Source: Mycobacterium sp. UM_WGJ (GTDB lineage Bacteria > Actinomycetota > Actinomycetes > Mycobacteriales > Mycobacteriaceae). From it: DNA of 64,000 bases. Of the stretch, positions 46,779-54,646 are shown in pieces. Location: assembly GCF_000455125.1 (NCBI RefSeq), contig NZ_AUWR01000040.1, positions 44,556 through 108,555 of the forward strand, written 5' to 3'. A program made the position numbers and the translations under genes. The notes below the pieces were generated by a model. It was not told the origin of the DNA, did not search any database, and saw only the letters and a program-made list of their open reading frames with translations. Positions within the stretch are counted from its first letter, which is position 1; every line of letters starts with the position of its first letter.

Positions 46779-47814
46779 GTGTTTGCTCGACGGCGGACAG
46801 CACCATCTGGGTGGAGCCACGGGAGCCGATCGTGATGCGCACGGCGCCGTCGGGATAGCCCCGGACTCGCAGGCCGCTGTCGGCGAAGATCGCACTCCAA
46901 GGCCGGCCCGTCGCCGGCAGGTACACAAAGTTCGCGTGGGAATCGGTGGTGTACACCCCGGCGGCCCGCAGCCGGGCGCGCAGATAGCTGCGTTCGGCGA
47001 CGATATGGGCGATGCGCTGCTGCAGCTGGTCCTCGGCCGCGTAGGAGGCCGCCACCGCCACCGTGCAGCCGGCGCCGATACCGAATGGCAGCTGCAGGGA
47101 CCACAGGCGCGCGGCCAGCTCCGGGGCCGCCAGTGCGTAGCCGATGCGGAGCCCGGCCAGACCATAGGCCTTGGAGAACGTGCGCAGCACAATCACATTC
47201 GGAAAGCGCGCGATGAGCTCCGGGACGTCGATGCGCTGGCCCGGGGCGACGAACTCGATGTAGGCCTCGTCGAGCAGCACGAGAGTGTCGGCCGGCACGT
47301 TCGCGACCAGCCGTTCGACATCTGCGACCGGCTCCAGGGTCCCGGTCGGGTTGTGGGGCCGGCACACCACCACCATCCGGGCAGCGGAGGCGGCCCGGGC
47401 CATGGCGGTCAGGTCCTGATGGCCGAACCTGTCGAGCGGGATGTCGGTGACCGCGAGTCCGGCCATCTGGGCGAACGCGGGAAATCCCTCGAAAGTGGGC
47501 GTGCTCAGCACGATCCGCTGCCCGGGAGTGGTCAACGCTTGCAGCACCCGCATGGCCAGTCCGGAGGCACCCGCGCCGACCGCTACGTTCTCCTCGGCCA
47601 CGTGTGCGTGCTCGGCCACCAGGCGCCGTAGCCCGGTGGGCAGGAATTCCGGATAGCGGTTGGCCGCCGCCATAGACTCAACCAGTGCGGTACGCACCGC
47701 CGGCAGCGGCGGCAGCGGGTTCTCATTGAGCGACAACGCCCATGGATCGACGGCCGGCCGAAGTGCGTTGCTCGGGTAGGCGGTCGTCGAATCGGCGTGC
47801 GCCGCGGAGGTCAT
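46738..47814 (-). CDS. HisC-like PLP-dependent aminotransferase
   Basis: A 358-residue class II aminotransferase. It has LSLNENPLPPLPAVRTAL (N-terminal motif), RPHNPTGTLEPVADVERL, DEAYIEFVAPG, and the PLP-lysine motif RTFSKAYGLAGLRIGYAL. Relatives include histidinol-phosphate and phenylalanine aminotransferases. The ATG at 47814 overlaps the KASIII-like stop (ATGA). It is the last gene of an operon with ThDP, SRPBCC and KASIII-like genes, so an alpha-amino or amino-ketone product is plausible rather than histidine synthesis. Confidence 0.88.
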   Translation of the reverse strand: MTSAAHADSTTAYPSNALRPAVDPWALSLNENPLPPLPAVRTALVESMAAANRYPEFLPTGLRRLVAEHAHVAEENVAVGAGASGLAMRVLQALTTPGQRIVLSTPTFEGFPAFAQMAGLAVTDIPLDRFGHQDLTAMARAASAARMVVVCRPHNPTGTLEPVADVERLVANVPADTLVLLDEAYIEFVAPGQRIDVPELIARFPNVIVLRTFSKAYGLAGLRIGYALAAPELAARLWSLQLPFGIGAGCTVAVAASYAAEDQLQQRIAHIVAERSYLRARLRAAGVYTTDSHANFVYLPATGRPWSAIFADSGLRVRGYPDGAVRITIGSRGSTQMVLSAVEQTLSAPADAPHTRTH

Positions 47815-48854
47815 CGCGTTCGTCCGCCCCACCGGATGGCCGCCGCGCCGGCGAAGTCGCCGGCGTGGGCGAAGCCCGCCATCACCACCACCTCGCCCGG
47901 CTGCACCCGGTTCTGGGAGATCGCTCGATCCAGATTGATCGGGATGCCGGCACCGAACAGGTTGCCGCACGCGTCGAAGGTGTCGACGTGGCGTGCTTCG
48001 GGCACTTCGAGCGCCTCGCGCCAGTTGCGCAGAAACACCCGGTTGGGCTGATTGGTGACCAACAGCCCGATATCGTTGGCGGACAGGCCGTTGCGATGAC
48101 AGACCGCGAGGGCGACTTCGGGAACCTGCCGGTTGCCGCGAGCGAGCACCTTGGTGATCTTGTCCTCGGTGAAGCCGATGTAGGCGGCGCCGGGGCCCGG
48201 CTGCCACCACTTGCGGGGCGGGTCGGTGTGGTAGGTCATGTCGCCGGCGTACTGGCCGTAGGTGCGGCATTCCACGTCGAGGATCGGGGAGTGATCCGAC
48301 AGCGTGAGCAGTCCGACCGCGGCGCCGTCACCGGGAACCGACGCCTGCGATTTTCCTCGTACGGCGGGCTGATCGAAGACCTGGCCGGCGGCGTTCTGGG
48401 CGATCGCGATCAATGCGCTGCGGCCCGCTCCGGCCGTCAACAACTGCCGGGCCACGCCCAGCCCCAGCACGAAGGCGGCGCAGCCGCCATTGTGCAGATC
48501 CAGCACGGTGGACGGGCGCATCCCCAGCCGGTGAGCGATGCCACCGCCGCCGCCGCAGAACGGGATGTCGGGCAACTGGGTGTGGGTGATCAAGATGTCG
48601 ACGTTGTCGATGACCTCGCGGCCGTGCCGGTCGATGATGCCCTGCGCCGCCCGCTCGATCATGTCGGCCGCGGTCTCGTCCTCGCCGACGTGATGGCGGA
48701 ATCGGGGCGCGCGGAACATCAGGTTGTCGCGCAGCGCATCGGAATCGGCGTACTGCGTGTAGTAGTCGGCGGCGATGGGTTCGCCGGGGAGATAGCTGGA
48801 GACGTCGATCAGACTGACTGGGGTTTCGCCGGGCTGGGTCATGTTTCGCCTCAT
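47811..48854 (-). CDS. KASIII-like (FabH-fold) acyltransferase/ketosynthase
   Basis: A 347-residue thiolase-fold protein. The nucleophile Cys125 lies in DLHNGGCAAFVLGLGVA. The Asn of the triad is in DACGNLFGAG (Asn298). The expected His of the HQAN motif is Asn268 in LLVTNQPNRVF. With this His replaced, decarboxylative condensation is unlikely, and acyl transfer or a different reaction is more likely. The ATG at 48854 overlaps the stop of the SRPBCC gene; another ATG lies at 48842. It sits between the SRPBCC and HisC-like genes. Confidence 0.85.
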   Translation of the reverse strand: MRRNMTQPGETPVSLIDVSSYLPGEPIAADYYTQYADSDALRDNLMFRAPRFRHHVGEDETAADMIERAAQGIIDRHGREVIDNVDILITHTQLPDIPFCGGGGGIAHRLGMRPSTVLDLHNGGCAAFVLGLGVARQLLTAGAGRSALIAIAQNAAGQVFDQPAVRGKSQASVPGDGAAVGLLTLSDHSPILDVECRTYGQYAGDMTYHTDPPRKWWQPGPGAAYIGFTEDKITKVLARGNRQVPEVALAVCHRNGLSANDIGLLVTNQPNRVFLRNWREALEVPEARHVDTFDACGNLFGAGIPINLDRAISQNRVQPGEVVVMAGFAHAGDFAGAAAIRWGGRTR

Positions 48855-49516
48855 CGCATCCAGAACGGGGTGACCGGCAGGCCGTTGTGGTGCCGGTATT
48901 CGGCAATCGCCTTCAAATTCTTCATTTCCAGCAGGTGGCCGGCACCGAACATGTCCCAGAAGTCGCCGACCCATACCGGCCGCTGGGGCGGCGCGGTGTC
49001 CGGATAGGGGTTGTGGTCATAGAACGGGTGGTGGCAATTGGTCCACAGCACAACCGATCCGGGCTTGTTCAGCACGACCTGGGCGTCGACGATCCGGATC
49101 AGGTAGATCATCCACAGGTGGTCGGGCTGATCCCAGGCGCAGTGGTAGTCCACCGTGAAGGCATCCCGGTTGGAGACGGTGCGGGTGTAGATCTTGGTCT
49201 CCGAACCCAGTCGGTCGTAGGCGAGCCAGAGACCTGATTCTTCGGTGGGGGTGAAGCCGCGCAGGCTGTAGGTCCACTCTTCCAGGCATCGCGTATCGGA
49301 GAGGTAGTCGAACAACTCGTCGGGCGGGCAGTCGATGTAGTCGTTGACGGTGCAGTAGTCGCCGAACACCACGTCGTGGGGGTAGACCGAGCGCATCATC
49401 TCCATGATGATCGGGGTGGCGACCTCCCGGGGGCTGGTCTCGACCCGGACTAAGCCGTCGATGGGGCCGGGTGTACCGGCATGGACGCTGATATCAGCGA
49501 GGGCGGGCAGCGACAT
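48851..49516 (-). CDS. SRPBCC/polyketide cyclase-like protein
   Basis: A 221-residue protein. The middle has a START-like fold: DYIDCPPDELFDYLSDTRCL, EEWTYSLRGFTP, and DYHCAWDQPDHLWMIYLIRI. The C-terminal part (FWDMFGAGHLLEMKNLKAIA) forms the long helix. Many such proteins bind hydrophobic small molecules or act as aromatase/cyclases. The start ATG at 49516 is chosen, with a 23-bp overlap with the ThDP gene; a longer in-frame extension is unlikely. Its role in the operon is unknown but fits ligand binding or cyclisation. Confidence 0.75.
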   Translation of the reverse strand: MSLPALADISVHAGTPGPIDGLVRVETSPREVATPIIMEMMRSVYPHDVVFGDYCTVNDYIDCPPDELFDYLSDTRCLEEWTYSLRGFTPTEESGLWLAYDRLGSETKIYTRTVSNRDAFTVDYHCAWDQPDHLWMIYLIRIVDAQVVLNKPGSVVLWTNCHHPFYDHNPYPDTAPPQRPVWVGDFWDMFGAGHLLEMKNLKAIAEYRHHNGLPVTPFWMR

Positions 49517-51245
49517 CGAAGTGGTCCTCCTTGTGCGTGGAAACTTTGCCGTTACGACCCACTGGGCCAGTGGTTTTCGGTGCCTCGATGGCATTGAGGA
49601 ACGGCGCGAACGGCGGTATCTCGTCGGCGGCGCACTCGACGCTGATCACCGTGGGCCCCTCACGGTCCAACGCCGACGCCAAGACCGCGGCGAAGGTGTC
49701 CGGGTCGTCGACGTCAATCGCGCTGAGCCCGGGGAACATCGACGCCAGGCCGTCACCGAGCTGGCTGTGGGCGAAGCGGTTGTAGGTGTAGAAACCGTCG
49801 TAGAACAGCTGCTCGCGGGTGACGCACATGGCGTGCGCATTGTTGTTCAGCAGCACGAACAGCACCGGAAGGCCGTGCTGCACCGCGGTGTGGATCTCCA
49901 TGCCGTGCATGAAGAACGCGCCGTCGCCGGCGATCACCACGGTGCGCCGACCGCGGCCGAAGGCCATCCCGATCCCGGCCCCGAAGCTGTAGCCCATTCC
50001 GCCCATCCCCAGCGCGGCCAGGAAGCGGCCGTCGCGCCGCGCTGGCAGGTAGTGGATGGCCGCAGCGCCGGTGTTGCCCGCATCGACGACGATGTCGGTC
50101 CCGGCGGGCAACGCGCGGTCCAGCACGGCCATCGCCTCGCGATAGCGCACCCCCGGGCCGGTGTATGGCGGAGGAGTCAACTCGGTGTGCGGCACCGACT
50201 CGGGCACCCGCAGCCACCTGGGGCGCCCGGCTCCCGACAGCGCACGGCAGATGGACTGCAGGGATGTCCGCAGGTCAACGGTCTGCACGTGGGTGCACGG
50301 AACATACGGCGGTGCCGAACCGATCGACACGGTGTGGATGGAGCTCAGCGCCGCCTCGAGGCCGGCGCGGGCGGTCATCGTCAACCGGGTGCCGACTACC
50401 AGGCACACCGCACTACCGGTCAGTGCCTCGGCGACCGAGGGGTGGCCCATGACGCCGGCCACGCCCAGTGCCGATGAGGACCCCAGCCCCGAGGTGCCGG
50501 AGACATCTTTGGCGTCGGGCACGCACACCACCCGGGCCCGCAGCAGTGCCCGCAGGTTCTCGAGCTCGGCCCGGGCGTCGTTTCGGGCCACCTGTTCGCC
50601 GGCGATGATCGTGACCGGTCCATGGGCGTTGCGGAGCGCGTGGATGATCGGATGCGGGTCGCTGATGACGCCGGGATCGCCGCCGCTGTCGCCGCCGTTG
50701 CGGTACGGGCTGGCGGTGACGAAACCTTGTTGAACATCCTTGGGCAGCAACAGCACCGCGGGTCCGCCGCTGCGTGCCGCGGCGATGGCTCGGGGCAGCG
50801 CGGTCACGATGTCTTCGGGGTTCATCACCCGCTCGCAGAAGACCGATACCGCCGAAAACAAGGCGTGCGCGTCGAGTGCACCGTTGCGTCCACTGGTGTC
50901 TTGGAAACTTCCTCGACCGTCCAAGGTGCTCGGGGCCTGGCCCACCAGCGCCAGCACCGGAACCCGGCTGGCCAATGATTCGCCCAGCCCGGCAACCAGG
51001 TTCAGGGCGCCCCCACCCGAGGTTGCGGCGACTACCCCCAGTCCGGCACCGCTGCGGCTGTAGCCGTCGGCCATGGTGGCGGCCGAGAACTCATGCTTGG
51101 CCAGCACCGCCGTGATGTCGGGACGAAAATATGCTGCGTCGTAAAGGTCTTCGATGTTCGCGCCATCGACGCCGAAGATGTGACCGACTCCCATTGCCGC
51201 CAGCTGGGCGACGATGAAATCGACCACGGAAGCGATCCTGGACAT
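49494..51245 (-). CDS. Thiamin-diphosphate-dependent enzyme (acetolactate-synthase-like)
   Basis: A 583-residue ThDP enzyme with the usual three domains. The catalytic Glu is in AVLAKHEFSAATMADGYSR, and the Mg/ThDP motif is IAGDGAFFMHGMEIHTAVQ ending in LLNNNAHAM. MGGMGYSFGAGIGMA precedes it. Such enzymes join or decarboxylate 2-oxo acids. In this operon it may make an acyloin or a 2-oxo-derived aldehyde for the KASIII-like and HisC-like enzymes, which is inference. A SigL-like promoter lies at 51275-51302, 30 bp before the ATG. Confidence 0.88.
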   Translation of the reverse strand: MSRIASVVDFIVAQLAAMGVGHIFGVDGANIEDLYDAAYFRPDITAVLAKHEFSAATMADGYSRSGAGLGVVAATSGGGALNLVAGLGESLASRVPVLALVGQAPSTLDGRGSFQDTSGRNGALDAHALFSAVSVFCERVMNPEDIVTALPRAIAAARSGGPAVLLLPKDVQQGFVTASPYRNGGDSGGDPGVISDPHPIIHALRNAHGPVTIIAGEQVARNDARAELENLRALLRARVVCVPDAKDVSGTSGLGSSSALGVAGVMGHPSVAEALTGSAVCLVVGTRLTMTARAGLEAALSSIHTVSIGSAPPYVPCTHVQTVDLRTSLQSICRALSGAGRPRWLRVPESVPHTELTPPPYTGPGVRYREAMAVLDRALPAGTDIVVDAGNTGAAAIHYLPARRDGRFLAALGMGGMGYSFGAGIGMAFGRGRRTVVIAGDGAFFMHGMEIHTAVQHGLPVLFVLLNNNAHAMCVTREQLFYDGFYTYNRFAHSQLGDGLASMFPGLSAIDVDDPDTFAAVLASALDREGPTVISVECAADEIPPFAPFLNAIEAPKTTGPVGRNGKVSTHKEDHFDVAARPR

Positions 51246-51274
51246 CTGCCCGCCTAACTCGTGACGATGTCATT

Positions 51275-51302
51275 GACACGGTTTGCGGGCGGGATTGGTT
51301 CG
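51275..51302 (-). promoter_or_regulatory. SigL-like promoter for the ThDP-SRPBCC-KASIII-HisC operon
   Basis: On the minus strand CGAACC (51297-51302), 16-nt spacer, CGTGTC (51275-51280). It differs by one base from the sites at sigL and the degenerate copy. It lies in the 92-bp gap between the rslA stop and the ThDP ATG. Confidence 0.65.
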
Positions 51303-51337
51303 ACGAAGGCATCGGCAGATGTCGATGACCCGGGTCG

Positions 51338-52054
51338 CTACAGGGTGCGCTCCAGCAGAACCTGGCCGTTGTCGGCTGACACCACTTGTACCGAGGCGAT
51401 CTGATCCGACGGTGTCGAGATGCTGCCGGCCGGCGTCGCGGTGTGCCCGGGTTCGGCAACCCAAGTCGCCAGTCGGGTCTGGCTGCCGTCGCGGCCGACC
51501 ACCACCAACGCCAGGGTGTCGTGGTGAGCGTTCACCGGTGCCAGGCAGACGCAGCTCAAATCGATGTAGCTGCCCCAGGATTCGTCCCTGACCGCGACCG
51601 TCGAGGCCAGCGCCGTCGTCCCCACTTGGGCCATCGGCACCGCATCCTGATGTGGGGAGGGTGTGGTCGGCGAGCCGATGCCGATCAGGACCCCGATACC
51701 GAGTACGGCGGCCGCCGCGGCTGATGCCGTCCACGTCAGCAGTCGGGTACGCCGGCGGCGCCGGTGCACTTCGGTCAGCAGGGACGGCAGCAGGTTGGCC
51801 GGCGGGGGCGGCGCTGCGTCGGCCTCGTTGATCGCAGCCACGCAGTTGCCGTCGAGTTGCGACAGCAGGGCGGGCACGCCGCTGATCTCGGTGACGGCGT
51901 CGCGGCACTGCGCGCAGCCGGCCAGGTGTCCCTCGAACTCGCGACGGTCGGCCGCGGACAGCGAACCGAGCACATAGGCGGCATCCCACATGGCGTACGG
52001 ATGCTCACTGTCGACCGGCCCGCCGGGCGAGCCGAATTCTCGCGGCCACGTCAT
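51338..52054 (-). CDS. rslA: Anti-sigma-L factor (zinc-finger, membrane-anchored)
   Basis: A 238-residue anti-sigma factor. The N-terminal cytoplasmic ZAS domain has HPYAMWDAAYVLGSLSAADR and the zinc ligands HLAGCAQC (H-x3-C-x2-C). A membrane helix at about residues 105-124 (LTWTASAAAAAVLGIGVLIG) leads to an extracytoplasmic domain with a Cys pair (LSCVCLAP). That Cys pair could be a redox switch, as reported for RslA. It resembles M. tuberculosis RslA (Rv0736) throughout. The ATG overlaps the sigL stop. Confidence 0.92.
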   Translation of the reverse strand: MTWPREFGSPGGPVDSEHPYAMWDAAYVLGSLSAADRREFEGHLAGCAQCRDAVTEISGVPALLSQLDGNCVAAINEADAAPPPPANLLPSLLTEVHRRRRRTRLLTWTASAAAAAVLGIGVLIGIGSPTTPSPHQDAVPMAQVGTTALASTVAVRDESWGSYIDLSCVCLAPVNAHHDTLALVVVGRDGSQTRLATWVAEPGHTATPAGSISTPSDQIASVQVVSADNGQVLLERTL

Positions 52055-52584
52055 CGTGTCACCCCCATCTCCTGCAGGGCGAGTCGCAGAGCCCGCACCG
52101 CGTAGTGCAGGCGTGATTTCACCGTTCCCTCGGCGATCCCCAAGTCCGCAGCGATCTGCCCCGTACTCCACCCACGGTAATAGGACCGTTCGATCACCGC
52201 TCGGTGCTCCGTCGACAGGTGGGTCATGGCGTCGCCGATCAACATCCGGTCCAGGGCGGTGTCCACCTCGTCGCGGGTGGGTTGCTCGGGCGCGGTCGAC
52301 TCGTCGAGGGTGGCCACGACGTTGCGGAAGTGGGCGCTGCGGCGTTCGTCGATGATCATGTTGCGCGCCACGGTGCACATCCAAGCCCGTGGTGACCGCG
52401 CGGTATCGCCGATGACCTCCGGGTGCTGCCAGGCGCGCAGCAGGGTCTCCTGCACGACGTCCTCGGCGCGGGCGGCGTCACCGGTCAGGCGCATGGCGTA
52501 GCGCCACAGCACCGCGGCGTGCTCGTCGTAGAGCGCCTTCATCAGCGCGGTTTCGTGATCTGGCGGTATGCCGATGCGCGGCAA
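52051..52584 (-). CDS. sigL: ECF RNA polymerase sigma factor SigL
   Basis: A 177-residue ECF sigma factor. It has region 2 (YDEHAAVLWRYAMRLTGDAA, then AEDVVQETLLRAWQHPEV) and region 4 (LSTEHRAVIERSYYRGWSTG, then GIAEGTVKSRLHYAVRALR). It resembles SigL of M. tuberculosis (Rv0735). AGGAGG at 52594-52599 is 9 nt before TTG 52584, while the GTG at 52593 directly abuts it; the TTG is therefore preferred. A SigL-type promoter lies at 52606-52633, so it is probably autoregulated. Its stop overlaps the rslA ATG. Confidence 0.92.
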   Translation of the reverse strand: MPRIGIPPDHETALMKALYDEHAAVLWRYAMRLTGDAARAEDVVQETLLRAWQHPEVIGDTARSPRAWMCTVARNMIIDERRSAHFRNVVATLDESTAPEQPTRDEVDTALDRMLIGDAMTHLSTEHRAVIERSYYRGWSTGQIAADLGIAEGTVKSRLHYAVRALRLALQEMGVTR

Positions 52585-52605
52585 GCTGATCACCTCCTGC
52601 CTAAT

Positions 52606-52633
52606 GACACGACGCGGGCGCCCGTGGGGTTCA
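52606..52633 (-). promoter_or_regulatory. SigL-type promoter of sigL-rslA
   Basis: On the minus strand TGAACC (52628-52633), 16-nt spacer, CGTGTC (52606-52611). This matches the published form of the SigL promoter (TGAACC...CGTG). It lies in the 52-bp gap between the stop of the fusion gene (52637) and the sigL start. Confidence 0.82.
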
Positions 52634-52636
52634 TGC

Positions 52637-54265
52637 TCAGTCCGGGATCCAACTCCCGTGGAAACCGTGCGGAACGCGCCGCGGCAGTCGCACCCGCGCG
52701 ACGGGGGCGGCGCCGAAGTCCGATGCGCCCAGGATCACCAGTTCACTGCACTGGCGGACCGGGCTGTAGACGTAGCTCAGGTACCAGCCGGCCGATTCGT
52801 CGGTCTGGCCCGGTGCTGGTGCGAACACCGCCTCGTCGGGTGCGCCGGCAATGCCGTTGTTGCCGAACCGGTGGACCTCGGCGCTGTCGCGCGCCACGTC
52901 GTAGCGGACCAGCCCGTCGGTGCCGACGGCGACGGTGTAGCGGGCCGATGCGCCCACCCGCCGGTCGTCGACGCGGGGGAATTCGATGTCGCGGTCGTCG
53001 AGCTGAACCTCGGCCACGACGCCCGCTTCCAAGTCGATGGTCCAGCGCCACAGCGCGGCCTCGGTCTCGAAATCACTGTTGTCGCGCCAGATTTCGGGGT
53101 AGCGGACCACCTGCATCACGATCGCGTTGCCTTGGGCTGAGGCCACGTCGAACGCGTTGGCGACGTGGAAGACGTAACACGGGTTGATGTCGAACCAGCG
53201 AACCGGGCCGAAGGGGTCATCGCGACGCAGCACCCCGAGGCGGGCGCCGTAGTCGTCGTCCCACCGGTAGGGCGGGTCGCGTTCGACTCGTCGGGTGAGC
53301 GCAACCTGCGGATTGAACACCAGCGGCAGGTCCAGGAACACCACGTGCTGGGCGGTCAGCGCGAAGTCATGCATCAGCGTCAGGCCGGGAACGTCGATGG
53401 GACGACGAACCTGGACCGCGCCGTCGGCGCTGGCGCGGTAGTAGTTGATGTGCGGTCGGGCGAGGTCGCCGTATCCGAAGAAGTGCAACTCGCCGGTGAT
53501 CGGACAGACCTTGGGGTGCGGCGCCATGGAATCGACCAGCTTGCCGGCGAAATCGTAGGGGCCGAGGGTGTCCAGCTCGGTGGAGATCTCGTAGGGCAAT
53601 GCGCTATCCATCAGCGCCAGGGTTTTGCCGGCGTGCCGGATAACGTGGGTGTTGGCCGCGCTGGAGTGCAGGTTGCGGCTGCCGTCGGGATTGAACAGCG
53701 GCAGGGGGCGGTCGAAGTTCTCGGTGCGCACCCAGCGGTTGCGGTACCAGGCGGCCCGGCCGTTCTCCAGCCGAACCCCGTGCACCATGCCCTCGCCGGT
53801 GCACCAGTGACCGCCCGCCTCGCGGGGGTTGGGGCCGTTGCGCAGATACCAGCCGTTGAGCTCCGGCGGGATGTAGCCCTCGACGGGCAGATCGAACGCC
53901 GTGAGTTCGTCGGGGACCGGAGCGTAGTTGCCGGGGCGAAAGACTCCGAAGACCGTCTCCGGTGGTTGCAGGACCGCCACCGACCCACCGGACTCGTGGC
54001 CGTTGACCTGGCGGATGACGCCGGCGGCGGCGAGACCCGCGCTGAACGCGCCGTCTGCGGTGTCGAGCGATTCCAGGTCGAGTTCGCCGAAGTCCTCGTG
54101 ATCCAGCAGCGACAGCACGGCCGGCATCCCCGACAGCTCGGAGACGGCATCCTGGCATAACGGGCACTCGTCGAGGTGCGTCTGGTACTCGCGATAGTCG
54201 GACTCCGAGAGTGACCCCAGCACGTAGGCGGCATCCCACATGCCGTACTCGTGGTCAAACGTCAT
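52637..54265 (-). CDS. Anti-sigma zinc finger fused to carotenoid cleavage oxygenase
   Basis: A 542-residue protein. Residues 1-55 are an RslA-like ZAS domain (HEYGMWDAAYVLGSLSESDY; ligands H30, C34, C37 in HLDECPLC). A ~40-residue linker follows. Residues 100-542 are an RPE65/carotenoid oxygenase domain with all four iron His: H250 (APHPKVCP), H299 (LMHDFALT), H367 (YVFHVANAFD), and H536 (PHGFHGSW). No membrane helix is present, unlike RslA. The zinc finger is nearly identical in layout to that of rslA next door. The ATG overlaps the stop of a region-4-only sigma gene (ATGA). A SigL-like promoter lies upstream. Apocarotenoid-linked control of a sigma factor is a possible function, but unproven. 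Confidence 0.88.
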   Translation of the reverse strand: MTFDHEYGMWDAAYVLGSLSESDYREYQTHLDECPLCQDAVSELSGMPAVLSLLDHEDFGELDLESLDTADGAFSAGLAAAGVIRQVNGHESGGSVAVLQPPETVFGVFRPGNYAPVPDELTAFDLPVEGYIPPELNGWYLRNGPNPREAGGHWCTGEGMVHGVRLENGRAAWYRNRWVRTENFDRPLPLFNPDGSRNLHSSAANTHVIRHAGKTLALMDSALPYEISTELDTLGPYDFAGKLVDSMAPHPKVCPITGELHFFGYGDLARPHINYYRASADGAVQVRRPIDVPGLTLMHDFALTAQHVVFLDLPLVFNPQVALTRRVERDPPYRWDDDYGARLGVLRRDDPFGPVRWFDINPCYVFHVANAFDVASAQGNAIVMQVVRYPEIWRDNSDFETEAALWRWTIDLEAGVVAEVQLDDRDIEFPRVDDRRVGASARYTVAVGTDGLVRYDVARDSAEVHRFGNNGIAGAPDEAVFAPAPGQTDESAGWYLSYVYSPVRQCSELVILGASDFGAAPVARVRLPRRVPHGFHGSWIPD

Positions 54266-54534
54266 TGCACCGTTCCCAATTCTCGCAGTGTCTGTTGCAG
54301 GGTCCGTAGCGCGTAGTGCAGCTGGGTCTTCACGCCGGCTTCCGCGATCTCCAGGTCGACCGCGATCTGCTCGGTGCTCCATCCGTCGTAATAGGCACGA
54401 CGTAGCAGGACGCGGTGTTCGACGGAGAGATGCGCCAGCGCGGCGGCGACCACAGCCCGGTTGGGCGCCAAGTCGCGATGCATGGCGCTGGAAGCGCTGC
54501 TCAAGCGGGGACGGGCCTGGTCGTCTGCGGTCAT
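54262..54534 (-). pseudogene. SigL-like sigma factor reduced to region 4
   Basis: The 90-residue frame ends with a sigma-70 region 4 (LSVEHRVLLRRAYYDGWSTE, then QIAVDLEIAEAGVKTQLHYA) that closely follows SigL of 52051-52584. Region 2, needed for core polymerase and -10 binding, is absent. The first ~30 residues match the inter-domain linker poorly. It is either a remnant of a duplicated sigL or a functional short DNA/anti-sigma-binding protein. Its stop overlaps the ATG of the anti-sigma/oxygenase fusion, so it is still positioned for coupled translation. Confidence 0.8.
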
Positions 54535-54540
54535 GGCGGT

Positions 54541-54627
54541 TCAGGCCCTGCCCGTACGCGCGGAAGAGTCCGGCCGCGGCGCGGCCGCGGTCGAGTGCCG
54601 CTCTTCCGCTGGTTTTCCTCTACCCAT
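54541..54627 (-). CDS. Possible 28-residue leader ORF before the region-4 sigma gene
   Basis: ATG 54627 opens a 28-codon frame, MGRGKPAEERHSTAAAPRPD onwards, that stops 6 nt before the ATG at 54534. GGGAGG lies 7 nt before its ATG. It is the first start downstream of the SigL-like promoter at 54647-54674. It could be a leader peptide or the leftover N-terminus of the old sigma gene. No conserved domain is seen. Confidence 0.4.
   Translation of the reverse strand: MGRGKPAEERHSTAAAPRPDSSARTGRA
54560..54609. promoter_or_regulatory. Nested inverted repeat (long hairpin)
   Basis: GCGGAAGAG (54560-54568) pairs with CTCTTCCGC (54601-54609). Within the loop CCGCGG copies around 54574-54579 and 54585-54590 give a second self-complementary core. 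It lies inside the 28-codon leader frame, downstream of the SigL-like promoter. It could attenuate transcription or be a remnant of the deletion that removed sigma region 2. Confidence 0.55.
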
Positions 54628-54646
54628 GCACCAGCCTCCCGGAGGT

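Noticed and set aside
46738-48270. A long frame making the aminotransferase 510 residues
   Set aside because: The first ~150 residues mirror the KASIII-like gene in another frame; ATG 47814 with ATGA coupling is the natural start.
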